DNA of 41,612 nucleotides from Methanobrevibacter sp. (GCA_017473945.1 JAFUIW010000063.1:1-41612), one strand, 5' to 3'; shown: positions 9,484 through 19,278, counted from the first letter of the stretch. Notes: a model not told the origin generated them from the sequence alone. A program made the numbers and translations.

Positions 9484-10068
9484 ATGCCCGATTTTATTTT
9501 AAATACTGATGACAACGTTTACATTCCTGCAGAGGATAGCTACCTGCTTGCAGAAAATCTTGAAATTAGTGAAGGTCAAAGCGTTTTGGAAATCGGAACC
9601 GGGTCTGGAATCGTTGCAATGTACGCTTCAAGGCTAACCGACAACATCACAGTTACCGACATCAACTTTGACGCATGCGAGTTGGCGCACAAAAACTTTG
9701 AGGCAAACAACATCAAAAACATTGAAATTTTATTTGGAAATCTCTTCGAACCTGTGAAAAACAGAAAGTTTGATGTAATTTTATTTAATACTCCATATCT
9801 ACCTACTGAAGAAGATGAAGTTATTGATAGCAATTTAAATTATGCATTTGACGGTGGATTAAATGGTAGGAAAGTCATAGATTTATTCTTAAATGAAGTG
9901 TCAAATCATTTAAATGATGGTGGAATTGTCCAGCTTATACAGTCCTCATTTTCAGACAATGATATGACCCTGACAATGCTGGATGAATTGGGATTTATTG
10001 CAGAAATAAAAGCAAAGGAACATTTCTTTTTTGAAGATATAACATTAATTAATGCTTATAAAATATAG
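9484..10068 (+). CDS. HemK2/Mtq2-type class I methyltransferase
   Basis: A 194-residue SAM methyltransferase of the archaeal HemK-related family. In eukaryotes and characterised archaea the homologue works with Trm112 to methylate release factor aRF1 and other substrates. The SAM loop is VLEIGTGSGIVAMYASRL (about residues 34-51). The substrate motif is NTPY (residues 102-105) where the family usually has NPPY, so one proline is replaced. It follows ksgA by 5 bases and is followed by a small membrane protein whose ribosome-binding site overlaps its stop. Confidence 0.85.
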   Translation: MPDFILNTDDNVYIPAEDSYLLAENLEISEGQSVLEIGTGSGIVAMYASRLTDNITVTDINFDACELAHKNFEANNIKNIEILFGNLFEPVKNRKFDVILFNTPYLPTEEDEVIDSNLNYAFDGGLNGRKVIDLFLNEVSNHLNDGGIVQLIQSSFSDNDMTLTMLDELGFIAEIKAKEHFFFEDITLINAYKI

Positions 10069-10078
10069 AGGTGAATAT

Positions 10079-10237
10079 ATGAACAGTGGAATGAAATCAA
10101 TTATAGCAGGAGTTATCTTTTTAATCGTTGCAATCGTATTTCTTACCATTACAACAAAATATGCCTTTTTGGGAATATTTCTGATAATAGTAGCTATATT
10201 AATGATGGTTACAGGTTTTGTTAGAAAAAATAATTAG
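10079..10237 (+). CDS. Small two-helix membrane protein
   Basis: A 52-residue protein, almost entirely two hydrophobic helices (about residues 7-24 and 28-47) with a KN-rich C-terminus. The start at 10079 is chosen because AGAGGTGA sits just upstream and overlaps the preceding stop; a longer start at 10052 would lie inside the methyltransferase gene. No family recognised. Probably the last gene of the ksgA unit. Confidence 0.65.
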   Translation: MNSGMKSIIAGVIFLIVAIVFLTITTKYAFLGIFLIIVAILMMVTGFVRKNN

Positions 10238-10238
10238 A

Positions 10239-10256
10239 GGAGAATTAGAATTCTCC
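10239..10256 (-). terminator. Hairpin between convergent genes
   Basis: GGAGAATT (10239-10246) pairs with AATTCTCC (10249-10256). On the minus strand, six T follow at 10230-10225, so it best serves dapF, whose stop codon it overlaps. Confidence 0.45.
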
Positions 10257-11105
10257 ATCAAAAACAAGCTCTGCGGGACCTTTCATGAAGGCTCCAAGAG
10301 CATCTTCTTTTTCATAAACGTTAAAGTTTAAGTCACCGCCAGGCAAGTGAAGCAATATTTCATCATCAAATAATCCTAGCTTGTATCCTGAAATAGCTGT
10401 GGAGGTTGCACCAGTACCGCATGCGAGTGTTACACCAGCACCCCTCTCCCAGGTAATCATTTTACCTTCATTTTTGGAGATGACCTCAACGAAGTGCACA
10501 TTGATTTTTTCAGGGAACACTTCATGAGCCTCAATGGCAGGACCGTATTTGTTGATGTCAACTTCATCAACATTATCTACAAAGATTATTGCATGAGGGT
10601 TTCCGACGCTGATTGCAGTGACATTGAATGTGGTGTCCAGTACGTCAAGCTCCCCGTCCAGGAATTCTTCCTTATCTGAAGTCATCGGAATTTCAGGAGT
10701 CTTGAATGTTGAAAGACCCATGTCAACCTTAAACAATACAGGTTCATCGCCTTCCAATGTGATTTCAATTGTTTTGATTCCAGCCCTTGTCTCTACAGTC
10801 ATTTTTTCCTGTTTCAATATGCCTTTTCTATAGACAAAATCACCGAAACATCTTATACCGTTACCGCACATTTCCGCTTCGCTTCCGTCGGGATTGAACA
10901 TTCTGTATCCGATGTCCGCAACTTCGGATGGCTCTACAAACAATACGCCGTCCCCACCTACTCCAAAGTTCCTGTGACATAAAATTCTGCATGCTTCCGG
11001 TTTGTCAGCTTCGGGAATGACCTCACCTTTGCTTTCATCGATTATTGGAAAGTCATTGCCTATTCCGTGCATTTTTGAAAATTTTAATCCTTTTAAATCT
11101 ACCAT
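10245..11105 (-). CDS. dapF: Diaminopimelate epimerase
   Basis: A PLP-independent racemase converting LL- to meso-diaminopimelate for lysine synthesis. The two catalytic cysteines are visible: C80 in MCGNGIRCF and C229 in ACGTGATS. Length 286 fits the family. The N-terminal LKFSKMHGIGNDF is typical, and the chosen ATG has AGGTCGAT upstream. It starts 9 bases after the lysA stop, so lysA-dapF is an operon. Confidence 0.95.
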   Translation of the reverse strand: MVDLKGLKFSKMHGIGNDFPIIDESKGEVIPEADKPEACRILCHRNFGVGGDGVLFVEPSEVADIGYRMFNPDGSEAEMCGNGIRCFGDFVYRKGILKQEKMTVETRAGIKTIEITLEGDEPVLFKVDMGLSTFKTPEIPMTSDKEEFLDGELDVLDTTFNVTAISVGNPHAIIFVDNVDEVDINKYGPAIEAHEVFPEKINVHFVEVISKNEGKMITWERGAGVTLACGTGATSTAISGYKLGLFDDEILLHLPGGDLNFNVYEKEDALGAFMKGPAELVFDGEF

Positions 11106-11114
11106 ATTATCGAC

Positions 11115-12398
11115 CTATTCTAGGTGTGGTGGAATCCTTTGCTGTGCGTATAAGTCTTCAAAGGTCTGTCTTTCACGTACGATTTCACATTTGCCGTCAG
11201 TTACAAGTACTTCAGCTGCAAGAGGTCTTGAGTTGTAGTTTGAAGCCATTGTAAATCCATATGCACCAGCATTCATTATACCCAAGACATCACCTTCTTC
11301 AACATCAGGCATTGGTCTGTCACGTGCAAAAAGATCGCCGGATTCACAGACGTTACCTGCAATGTCTACTTCCTGAGTCATTGGAGCATCCATTTTGCTT
11401 GCATCAACGATATGATGGTATGAGTCATACATTGCCGGCCTAAGGAGTGTGTGGAATCCTGCATCTACACCAATGAATTTTCTGTAGCTTTGTTTTACAC
11501 TGTTAACAGTTACTAAAAGCACACTGGCGTCAGCAACAAGGTATCTTCCAGGTTCAAGATACATTGTAGGGTTGCCCATGTCGAATTCTTCCAATTTTTC
11601 TTTGAATAGTCCTATATTGACTTCAGCGAATTTGTCCAAGTCCAGAAGTTTTTCTTCAGGAGTGTATGGAACACCTACACCCCCACCAAAGTCAACGAAT
11701 TCGAAATCAATTCCAGCTTCCTGGTGCACTTTACCTGCAATGTCCATTGTGGATTCGACAGCCAATTTAAAAGGTTCAGGATCCAATATTCCAGATCCTA
11801 TGTGGGAGTGCATACCGATTGGATTGAATCCTAATTCCTTAGCCATAGTGTAGACTTCAACAGCCTCATTGTCCATGATCCCGAATTTACTCATTACTCC
11901 ACCGGTGATACAGTGGTCGTGGTGTCCTGCACCTACCATAGGGTTTACTCTGAATGAGATTTTTACTCCTTCAGGATCTATCATTTTAGCCAATCTATTT
12001 AAAGCTGAAACGGAATCAATGTTTAAGGTCGCACCCTGTTCGTGGACAAATTTCAATTCTTCGTTGGTAATGTTGTTACCTGTGAATAAAATTCTTTCGC
12101 CTGAAAATCCGAGTTTTCTGGAGGTGTAAACCTCACCCGGTGAAACTGCATCAATACAGCATCCTTCAGATTCTAAAATTTTCATTACTGCAAGGTTGGT
12201 ATTTGCTTTACATGCGTAAAACACTTTGAAATCAGGATAGTATTTTGAAAAGGTTGAATAAAATTTATTGTAATTTTCTCTTATCCTATTCTCATCAATT
12301 ACATAGGTTGGAGTTCCAAATTCTTCTGCAATGTCCAACGCATCTGCACCGCCGATGTCAAGATGGTTTTTGTCGTTAACTTTAATATTCAAATCCAT
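11115..12398 (-). CDS. lysA: Diaminopimelate decarboxylase
   Basis: The last step of lysine biosynthesis, meso-diaminopimelate to L-lysine, PLP-dependent and of alanine-racemase fold. The PLP lysine is in [10 protein letters not shown] (K64). A glycine-rich phosphate-binding stretch ([12 protein letters not shown]) and the [10 protein letters not shown] motif supplied across the dimer are present. Length 427 is normal. AGGAG precedes the ATG. It leads the lysA-dapF operon and faces a divergent Nudix gene across 218 bases. Confidence 0.95.
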   Translation of the reverse strand: MDLNIKVNDKNHLDIGGADALDIAEEFGTPTYVIDENRIRENYNKFYSTFSKYYPDFKVFYACKANTNLAVMKILESEGCCIDAVSPGEVYTSRKLGFSGERILFTGNNITNEELKFVHEQGATLNIDSVSALNRLAKMIDPEGVKISFRVNPMVGAGHHDHCITGGVMSKFGIMDNEAVEVYTMAKELGFNPIGMHSHIGSGILDPEPFKLAVESTMDIAGKVHQEAGIDFEFVDFGGGVGVPYTPEEKLLDLDKFAEVNIGLFKEKLEEFDMGNPTMYLEPGRYLVADASVLLVTVNSVKQSYRKFIGVDAGFHTLLRPAMYDSYHHIVDASKMDAPMTQEVDIAGNVCESGDLFARDRPMPDVEEGDVLGIMNAGAYGFTMASNYNSRPLAAEVLVTDGKCEIVRERQTFEDLYAQQRIPPHLE

Positions 12399-12512
12399 AA
12401 TAAAACTCCTAAAAAGTTACATTATGTATAAAAATATCTGTTTTAATCTATTTAAAACTAGTGAAGGAAAGGATTTTTCCGATTAAATTATTAATTAAAT
12501 GAAAAAAAATAG

Positions 12513-12593
12513 TTGTACATAATCAGCATATAAAGACTTGTACACAATTCAATACAAGTAACTTCTTACATTAATCTTTAGAAAATTATTATA
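12513..12593 (+). promoter_or_regulatory. Promoter region with repeated TTGTACA boxes
   Basis: TTGTACA occurs at 12513-12519 and 12538-12544 on either side of CATATAAAG. The second box is also the left arm of CTTGTA (12537-12542) / TACAAG (12553-12558). A further TATA-like TTATTATA (12586-12593) lies about 27 bases before the Nudix ATG, which has no ribosome-binding site, so that gene may be leaderless. Regulation by a TTGTACA-binding factor is inference. Confidence 0.35.
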
Positions 12594-12616
12594 CTCCCCA
12601 TAATAAAAATAACAAC

Positions 12617-13018
12617 ATGAAATCATATGGCCTTACCGTTCGAGGAATAATCAAAAATGATAATGATGAAATACTGATTGTGAAAAGACATCCTAAAAGC
12701 AGAACCGACCCTGAAATGTGGGAACTTCCAGGCGGGAAAGTGGAAATGGGAGAATTTTTCGCTGATGCGCTCATCCGTGAAATCAAAGAGGAAACAAGTC
12801 TTGACGTTAGTGTGGGAGACTTTTGTGAAGCCGTTCAAAATGACTATTCCCACAAAAGAACCGTCCAGATAATGATGTATCTTGAAAACGTTCAAGGTGA
12901 AGTGAAAATAAGTGAAGAGCACACAGACTGGATGTGGGCTGATTTAGAAAAAATAAAAGGTTTAGAGATTTCAACATCTCTTAAAAAAGTATTGGAAAAG
13001 AAAAATTGGGAAATCTAG
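12617..13018 (+). CDS. Nudix hydrolase (MutT-like)
   Basis: A 133-residue single-domain Nudix protein. The box runs from G40 to about residue 62 (GKVEMGE...REIKEET), with Ser in place of the usual Gly near its end. Enzymes of this size hydrolyse nucleoside diphosphate derivatives; the substrate cannot be read from sequence. There is no ribosome-binding site and a TATA box about 27 bases upstream, consistent with a leaderless mRNA. Its last four bases overlap the end of the convergent zinc-ribbon gene. Confidence 0.85.
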   Translation: MKSYGLTVRGIIKNDNDEILIVKRHPKSRTDPEMWELPGGKVEMGEFFADALIREIKEETSLDVSVGDFCEAVQNDYSHKRTVQIMMYLENVQGEVKISEEHTDWMWADLEKIKGLEISTSLKKVLEKKNWEI

Positions 13019-13719
13019 TCAATCAACTGTTGCTTTTCGATGTGCAAGTGTCCCACGCCGCATTTTGGACATTTTGATGATTCTCCCAATACTTGGAGCT
13101 CATCTCCGCAGACAGGACAATCTGAAAAGCTGTCATTAATATAAACTGTCAAGTCATTTGTATGGTCCTGTAAAATCTCTTTAATTAATGAATCGTCCAA
13201 ATTTGCATCATTTTCCAATATGACGAATTTATTGATTTGCTTTGCACAGTCATCACAGAAATATCCATAGTATTTGCCGTCAAAATCGAATTTTTTGTTT
13301 TCAAAATCATCATCTTTAAGAGTGTCGCCGATGAAAAACTCGCCCATCTCATCGATTGCAAATGATTTTTCCTGCCTTGGAAAAACCTCCTGGCGACATT
13401 GAATGCAGTTTTGGAACCTGTTGTCAAAGTCTATTATCTTATTGTTATCATCCATATTCTCTATCAACTGGATGATTTCTTCTTTGGTGATGCCCTCAGA
13501 TTTTCTTGATACATGGAAATTATAAATGTAATTATTGCAGTTATAGCAATAATATTTATAAATTCCTCCAAAAGCTAGTGCATCTGAAGATTTCTTAGAT
13601 GAATCGACAGTTTGCATATCCACATGAATTTTCCTTTCGCCGTCAATCCAAAAGACATCTGAAGAGTCGACTATTTTTATTCCACATTCACTGCATGAAT
13701 ATTCAGTATGGATACCCAT
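13015..13719 (-). CDS. Zinc-ribbon protein with internal duplication
   Basis: A 234-residue protein of no recognised family. CXXC pairs lie at 9/12, 58/61, 105/108, 155/158, 201/204 and 217/220, enough for three zinc ribbons. The first two ribbons repeat the same plan: CXXC, about 45 residues, YY-x-Y/F-x-CXXC, then an acidic helix (EEIIQLIENM and DSLIKEILQD). This points to a tandem duplication, with a short classical ribbon (CPVCG...CPKCG) added at the end. It is likely a cytosolic nucleic-acid or protein-binding adaptor. It starts 8 bases after the argD stop and may be cotranscribed. Confidence 0.7.
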   Translation of the reverse strand: MGIHTEYSCSECGIKIVDSSDVFWIDGERKIHVDMQTVDSSKKSSDALAFGGIYKYYCYNCNNYIYNFHVSRKSEGITKEEIIQLIENMDDNNKIIDFDNRFQNCIQCRQEVFPRQEKSFAIDEMGEFFIGDTLKDDDFENKKFDFDGKYYGYFCDDCAKQINKFVILENDANLDDSLIKEILQDHTNDLTVYINDSFSDCPVCGDELQVLGESSKCPKCGVGHLHIEKQQLID

Positions 13720-13727
13720 CCCATCAC

Positions 13728-14888
13728 CTATAAGCTCTCATCCAAAGCTTTAACAAACTCGTCAATGTCCTGTTTGGTAATTGTCAATGGTGGAACCAAT
13801 CTTAAGACATTTCCTGCAGTACAGTTGATAAGAAAACCAGCTTCTCTAAGCTTGTCGACATATTCGCCACCAGGTTTGGTGAGTTCAATTCCGACCATTA
13901 AACCTACACCACGTACCTCCGCAATGATGTCCTTATCAAGTTTTTTAAGTTCAGATACAAAGTACTCCCCAACTTCATTAACATTATCAAGGATATTGTC
14001 TTCATCAAATACGTCTAAAACTGCATTTGCTGCTGCACATACCAGTGGTCCTCCACCGAAAGTGGTTCCGTGATCTCCAGGTACAAAAGCGCTGGCTATC
14101 TTTTCAGTTGCAAGGATTCCGCCCATTGGAACTCCTCCACCAATTCCTTTAGCCATTGTCATTATGTCAGGTTTTACGTCAAATAGTTCGTGGGCAAACA
14201 GTGTTCCGCATCTTCCAAATCCTGTTTGGACTTCATCGACAATGAAAACAATGTCCTTTTCATGGCAGAGCTCTTCGATTTGTTTCAGGTAATCCTTATC
14301 TGGAATGTTCACTCCGCCTTCACCCTGGACAGGCTCAACGATGATAGCTGCAGTGTTTTCTGTGACTGCTTCCTTGATTGCGTCAATGTCATTGTATGGT
14401 ACGTTGATGAAACCTTTTGGCAGGATGCATTTGAACGGTTCGTGATAATGCTCATGACCTGTTGCAGCAAGGGTCATTACTGTTCTTCCGTGGAATGAAT
14501 CGACAGTTGAGATGATTTCGCTTTTTCCAGTGTATTTAACAGCTAACTTGATAGCACCCTCATTTGCTTCAGCACCGCTGTTGGAGTAAAATATTCTGTC
14601 AAAGTGAGTTTTGCCAATTAATTTTTTAGCATAAATCAATGCTGGCTCGTTATAGTAAATGCTTGAAATGTGAATGAGTTTTTCTGCCTGTTCCTGAATT
14701 GCCTTTACAAGTCTTGGGTGATTGTGACCTAAACAATTTACAGCAATTCATGCGAACATGTACATTTATTCGTTTCCGTCAATGTCTGTTACTTTAACAC
14801 CCTCACCATGATCCAATACTATTGGTTGTCTAGTAAAAGTGTTAATGAAATAGTCATCTTCAATTTTTATGAGTTCTTGAGTATTCAT
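13728..14888 (-). pseudogene. argD: Acetylornithine aminotransferase with two in-frame stops
   Basis: Class III PLP aminotransferase of arginine (and possibly lysine) synthesis. The full frame from ATG 14888 (ribosome-binding site GGAGAT/GTGA upstream) would give 386 residues, the usual length. It encodes the expected DIDGNE...FA.IAVNCLGHNHP region, but TAA (14766-14768) and TGA (14748-14750) interrupt it where family members have Tyr and Gly. The frame is unshifted and the rest is well conserved, including VDEVQTGFGR and the PLP lysine region AKGIGGG. The next start in frame is a TTG at 14639, too far in to give a proper enzyme. It is either a very recent nonsense allele or a local sequence error; clustered substitutions within about 20 bases favour the latter. 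Confidence 0.8.
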
Positions 14889-14962
14889 ATTTTCACTATC
14901 TCCATAAACTATTTAATCATTAATATTTATAATATTAATAATATTTAAAAATAGGTGATAAA

Positions 14963-15394
14963 ATGAAAGTCGCTATAATCGAAACTGACAAAGGAAATAT
15001 AGAATTAGAATTGTTCCCGAATGAAGCACCGGGAACCGTGGCCAACTTTGAAAAATTAATCAATGAAGGATTTTACGATGGCTTAACATTCCACAGAGTT
15101 ATCCCTAACTTTGTAATTCAAGGAGGATGTCCTAAAGGTAACGGTACCGGTGGACCAGGTTACACCATCAAATGTGAAACTGAAGGAAATCCACACAGAC
15201 ACGGTACTGGCGCATTATCCATGGCACACGCCGGTAAAGACACCGGAGGAAGCCAATTCTTCATTACCCACTGTCCTCAACCACACTTAGACGGTGTTCA
15301 CACCGTATTCGGACAAGTCATCAAAGGTCAGGATGTCGTTGACGCAATCCAACAGGGAGACGTAATGAACAGAGTGACCGTTGAAGAAAGATAA
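14963..15394 (+). CDS. Peptidyl-prolyl cis-trans isomerase, cyclophilin type
   Basis: A compact 143-residue cyclophilin catalysing proline isomerisation in protein folding. It has the core [40 protein letters not shown] and [10 protein letters not shown]; the catalytic Arg lies in FHRV. No signal peptide, so cytosolic. GGTGAT lies seven bases before the ATG. It is monocistronic, with a strong hairpin terminator overlapping the stop codon. Confidence 0.95.
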   Translation: MKVAIIETDKGNIELELFPNEAPGTVANFEKLINEGFYDGLTFHRVIPNFVIQGGCPKGNGTGGPGYTIKCETEGNPHRHGTGALSMAHAGKDTGGSQFFITHCPQPHLDGVHTVFGQVIKGQDVVDAIQQGDVMNRVTVEER

Positions 15395-15416
15395 ATACTT
15401 ATCTTTCAATTTCTTT
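15386..15416 (+). terminator. Terminator after the cyclophilin gene
   Basis: GAAAGATAA (15386-15394) pairs with TTATCTTTC (15399-15407) around a 4-base loop, followed by a T-rich run. Confidence 0.6.
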
Positions 15417-15635
15417 TTTATAATATCCAGATTATATTTTGCTAATCCTAATCATTATTTATACACATGTTTGTTTTTGGTAGACCTATTTTTGAAACCA
15501 TCATTAAAAATCAGTTATAACACCATTCTTTTTGAAAATCTCAATTTTCCCGTCTACCACCTATTCAGTTAATTATTTAGAATAATCTCGAATTTAAATA
15601 CATACTTAAAAAACTGAAGATTGATCCATTTGGTA

Positions 15636-15767
15636 TTAAAATATTGAAAGTGCCAATAAACATACCCCAATTAGAATATTTAAGTATTCTTTGTTCTTAT
15701 ATCCTAAAAATATTATTACTAAACATAAGATTAATGTTAATACTAGTTTTATCATCTTATTAACCAT
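15636..15767 (-). CDS. Candidate 43-residue membrane protein
   Basis: An unlisted short frame encoding two hydrophobic segments (MIKLVLTLILCLVIIFLGY and LNILIGVCLLALSIF) joined by KNKEY. Its start may be 15767 or 15755. The upstream ribosome-binding site is weak (GAGAG). It lies 37 bases downstream of another small membrane ORF on the same strand. No family recognised. Support is composition and context only. Confidence 0.4.
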   Translation of the reverse strand: MVNKMIKLVLTLILCLVIIFLGYKNKEYLNILIGVCLLALSIF

Positions 15768-15804
15768 CTCTCTTGGTTATCATTAATGTAGGAAGTATTA
15801 TATA

Positions 15805-15927
15805 CTATTGAATTAGAAAATATGAGTAGATATTATGGGAAATTAATCCCATACATTTCAGTAGTTCAATTAGTGCCGTAATCAACATTAGGACTGCTGA
15901 AATGAGTCTCATTTTTTCATCATCCAT
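15805..15927 (-). CDS. Candidate 40-residue membrane protein with strong ribosome-binding site
   Basis: An unlisted frame: MDDEKMRLIS followed by one hydrophobic helix (AVLMLITALIELL) and a polar tail. Its ribosome-binding site GGGAGGTGAT (minus strand, 15943-15934), six bases from the ATG, is the best match to the 16S 3' end in the window. A TATA-like TTTATATA lies near 15978-15970. The combination makes translation likely, though function is unknown. A motif shared with the island promoters (TAACTATGTAAAATTGC, 16010-16026) lies upstream. Confidence 0.55.
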   Translation of the reverse strand: MDDEKMRLISAVLMLITALIELLKCMGLISHNIYSYFLIQ

Positions 15928-16121
15928 AGTATTATCACCTCCCTACAAAATACTTATCCATATTTTCTAATATATAAATTTAAGCAACATACCGTCTTAA
16001 AAATTGATTTAACTATGTAAAATTGCTTTGAAAAAACCATACTATATAAATATTTCCATAAAAATCATAAGTAAACCACATAGACTTTGAATGTGTTAGA
16101 ATAAACACATGACCATTGCCA

Positions 16122-17489
16122 CTAATTTGTAGAATTGGACTTAATTCCAACAAATGAAGCAAATACAGACGCCAAGCACAACACCACACAGATAATGCAT
16201 GTTATTTGACAGCTGCTGATTAAAAAAGGATAGTACTGCTCAATGATTGGAACATCACCCATAACAAAAGCAAATACAAGTGTCAGTATGCCCATACTCA
16301 TAGCCTGGCCTACCGTACGCATTGTTGCAACTGCAGCTGAGGCAACTGATGTGTCTTTCGGAGGAACTGAACCCATTATGACATTTGTGTTTGGAGGTGA
16401 GAACAAACCAAAACCTATACCATAAATAATCATGGAAACAATCAAGAATTCCATTGAAGTTGCACCGTCCAAAGATGAGAATAAAAACAGTGAAATTGTA
16501 CCCAATGCCATTCCTATGGCCGCCAGGATTTGGGGAACGAACTTGTCTGACAATCTGCCTGCAATCGGAGCCAATGCAACCTGACACAATGGTGCAACAA
16601 GCAATATTATTCCTGCAGTCTGTGAATCAAAGCCCTTGATGTACTGCAAGTGATAATTTAGAATTGTTGTTACCGCATAAGTCGCCAGATAAGCACACAG
16701 TGATGCGAAGTTTGCTGAGAGGAACTTGTGATTTTTGAAAAACCTTATGTCAAACACAGGATTGTCCTGTCTAAGCTCAATTAATGCGAACATCACAAGA
16801 ATTATTAAACCGAGAACTGTCAATATTATTCCCATTTGAGTGTTTAGAACAGTGAATCCATACATGAAAAGAACAATTCCAATTCCATATGTCAAAGATC
16901 CTTTTATGTCCAGCGGAATGTTTTCGAAGGAACTCCACTCCTCATCGATTCTTGTTAAAAGCAATGCAAGAATTACAAACAGGAACGGTACACCAAAAAG
17001 TACCACGGATCTCCATCCCAAATTATAGTTCAAAATTCCACCAATAACCGGAGACAGGGATAATCCAACATAAACTCCCGTGATATTTATTCCCAAAGCC
17101 TTTCCACGCTCTTCGGGAGGGAATGCATTCACTATCATTGCCATTGATGTAACATTGATAAAAGCCAGAGAAATACCTAAAATTAATCTGCAGACAAGGA
17201 ACTGCTCCTGTGATGTGACAAGAACATTGACAATTGAAATTATGATAAATAAAACTATACTTACGATTGTAACTTTTTTAAGGCCGTATTTACCTGAAAT
17301 TTGGCCTGCTGGAACCGACAGTACTGCCACAACCAATAAAAAAATAATAGTAACCCAATTCTGAATAATATTGCTCATTCCAAATTCCGTTGCAATGGAT
17401 GGAATGACAATGGTTACTGCATTAACGGCAAATACTGTAAAAAACGATAATATCGTACAGATTAGTAAAAGCAAATTTTTTGATTCCAT
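16122..17489 (-). CDS. MFS transporter, DHA2 (14-helix) drug-efflux type
   Basis: A 455-residue integral membrane protein with about 14 hydrophobic segments and the QacA/EmrB-like plan: VVAVLSVPAGQISGKYGLKKV (motif A region) and GVYVGLSLSPVIGG (motif C-like, proton antiport). It probably exports drugs or metabolites. It starts 41 bases after the DNA glycosylase stop on the same strand; no clear ribosome-binding site is seen and an AT-rich TATA-like stretch precedes it, so it may have its own promoter. Substrate unknown. Confidence 0.88.
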   Translation of the reverse strand: MESKNLLLLICTILSFFTVFAVNAVTIVIPSIATEFGMSNIIQNWVTIIFLLVVAVLSVPAGQISGKYGLKKVTIVSIVLFIIISIVNVLVTSQEQFLVCRLILGISLAFINVTSMAMIVNAFPPEERGKALGINITGVYVGLSLSPVIGGILNYNLGWRSVVLFGVPFLFVILALLLTRIDEEWSSFENIPLDIKGSLTYGIGIVLFMYGFTVLNTQMGIILTVLGLIILVMFALIELRQDNPVFDIRFFKNHKFLSANFASLCAYLATYAVTTILNYHLQYIKGFDSQTAGIILLVAPLCQVALAPIAGRLSDKFVPQILAAIGMALGTISLFLFSSLDGATSMEFLIVSMIIYGIGFGLFSPPNTNVIMGSVPPKDTSVASAAVATMRTVGQAMSMGILTLVFAFVMGDVPIIEQYYPFLISSCQITCIICVVLCLASVFASFVGIKSNSTN

Positions 17490-17530
17490 TGAAAAATTAT
17501 ATTTAAGTAATATGATAAATACTTTTCAAA

Positions 17531-18445
17531 TTATTTCAATTTAGACATCAATCCTGATTTTCTTGCATAGTGGAACATGTACAATTGAACATATCCTGCA
17601 TTTTCCCCAAACTCTTCCATTCCAAAGTCACGTACTTTAGCTACACTGATATCCTTTCCATCAAAATATAAATAAGACACAATCCTTTTTATCCAAACAT
17701 CTGAAGGAAACGCTTCTCTGAAGTTGAAACCATAAAGCAATATGCAGTCAGCCACTTTCGGACCTACTCCCGGAACCTTTAGAATTGTCTCGAATGCTTC
17801 GTCATAGTTCATTTGTGAAATGTCTTGAAGGTCAATTTCATCTGTAAAAAGTTCACTTGCCTTTCTCATGTATGGTGCTCTATATCCCACACCACAATTT
17901 TTAAGATTATTTGTGCAACATCCAATATCTGAAATATTTGACAAATCAAATTCCTCTTCATCATCCAAATATACGTTTAATAGATCATTACTTTGAGGAA
18001 ATGTATAGTAGTCTCCATATTGATTTCCCCAATTATGCTTAATGTCAGATATGGACTTTGTCCACCTTTTGATGGAATTGTTTGCAGAACAGATTGATGA
18101 GATTATGCACTCAAACGGATCGGGTGCCAAAAACAACCTTAGTCCATTGCAGAATTTAGACATTTCAGACAACTCTGCATGATTTCCCAAATACTTATAA
18201 AACTTATCCAAATCAAAATCCAAATCAAAAATATAGCTTAATTTTGAAACAGCCTCGTTTTGAGAGACATTCCCTTCAAAATCAAAATCCAGAAATTCAC
18301 CGGATTGCCTTACATTAAAAATAACCGGACTGCCATTAACATCAACAACATTAGAAAAAGTACCCTCAACCTCACCCCATGGAGGCTGTGAAGTCTGACC
18401 TGACATTTGGGTCAATTCCAAGTCAATAGGTTTTCTGATAATCAT
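17531..18445 (-). CDS. Ogg1-family 8-oxoguanine DNA glycosylase/lyase
   Basis: A 304-residue HhH-GPD glycosylase that excises 8-oxoguanine. The hairpin and active site read [11 protein letters not shown], with the catalytic Lys at about 230 and the essential Asp at about 249 (SDVW). An N-terminal TBP-like beta domain precedes it (residues ~1-105, ending [22 protein letters not shown]), matching the eukaryote-like Ogg1 layout rather than the short archaeal AGOG. The ATG overlaps the end of hisF by four bases (translational coupling). Base repair of oxidative damage is plausible in an anaerobe. Confidence 0.88.
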   Translation of the reverse strand: MIIRKPIDLELTQMSGQTSQPPWGEVEGTFSNVVDVNGSPVIFNVRQSGEFLDFDFEGNVSQNEAVSKLSYIFDLDFDLDKFYKYLGNHAELSEMSKFCNGLRLFLAPDPFECIISSICSANNSIKRWTKSISDIKHNWGNQYGDYYTFPQSNDLLNVYLDDEEEFDLSNISDIGCCTNNLKNCGVGYRAPYMRKASELFTDEIDLQDISQMNYDEAFETILKVPGVGPKVADCILLYGFNFREAFPSDVWIKRIVSYLYFDGKDISVAKVRDFGMEEFGENAGYVQLYMFHYARKSGLMSKLK

Positions 18446-19266
18446 AAGCGGACAGCCACATTATTTTCTTTCAGGTATTCCTTTACATTTCCTATTGAAT
18501 ATTGGTTAAAGTGAAATATGCTTGCTGCCAGAGCCGCTGAAACATCAGTTTTTTCAAATACTTCCAGAATGTGTTTTGGTTCTCCAACACCACCACTGGC
18601 AATCACCGGAATGTCAACCGCATCATTGATTGTCTTGTTCAACTCAATGTCATATCCGTTTTGGGTTCCGTCCCCATCCATACTTGTGAGCAATATCTCT
18701 CCGGCTCCCCGTTCCTGACATTCAACCGCCCATTGAATTGCATCAATGCCTGTGAATTCACGTCCGCCATAGATACTGGTATCAAACCAGCAGTAACCTT
18801 TATCTGTTTCAATAACGATTTTATCCTTTGCATCATCGGGATGGTCAACATATCTTCTTTTAGCATCAATTCCAATAACAACAGCTTGAGATCCTACAAC
18901 TTTTGAAGCTTCCGTCAATAGTTCAGGATTTTTAATGGCCGCAGTATTTGTTGAACATTTATCAGCACCTGCCCTAAGCATCTTGATGTAATCGTCAACC
19001 TTTCTTATTCCTCCACCGACACAAATGGGCATGAATACGTTTTCAGTCAATCTGTCAATAACGTCTGCCATTGTTGCACGGCGTTCATGTGATGCAGTGA
19101 TGTCTAATACAACTACTTCATCCGCTCCTTCCTCATAGTATCTTGTTGCAAGGTCTACAGGGTTGCCTGCATACTTAATTTCCTTAAATTCAACACCCTT
19201 AACGACCCTACCTTCGGGAACCTGCAAATCACAATCTAGGCAAGGAATAATTCTTTTAGTCAACAT
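18442..19266 (-). CDS. hisF: Imidazole glycerol phosphate synthase, cyclase subunit
   Basis: HisF, a (beta/alpha)8 barrel, uses ammonia from HisH to form imidazole glycerol phosphate and AICAR. It begins [12 protein letters not shown], which holds the catalytic Asp, and has GIDAKRRY around the second catalytic Asp plus two phosphate-binding GG motifs ([15 protein letters not shown]). Length 274 fits. No ribosome-binding site precedes the ATG; the gene directly follows the Sec61beta terminator, so it is leaderless or relies on read-through. No other his gene is nearby. Confidence 0.95.
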   Translation of the reverse strand: MLTKRIIPCLDCDLQVPEGRVVKGVEFKEIKYAGNPVDLATRYYEEGADEVVVLDITASHERRATMADVIDRLTENVFMPICVGGGIRKVDDYIKMLRAGADKCSTNTAAIKNPELLTEASKVVGSQAVVIGIDAKRRYVDHPDDAKDKIVIETDKGYCWFDTSIYGGREFTGIDAIQWAVECQERGAGEILLTSMDGDGTQNGYDIELNKTINDAVDIPVIASGGVGEPKHILEVFEKTDVSAALAASIFHFNQYSIGNVKEYLKENNVAVRL

Positions 19267-19278
19267 AATATCTTATAA

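Noticed and set aside
15381-15572. A 63-residue frame downstream of cyclophilin
   Set aside because: It starts inside the cyclophilin gene and passes through its terminator; composition is AT-driven F/Y/L.
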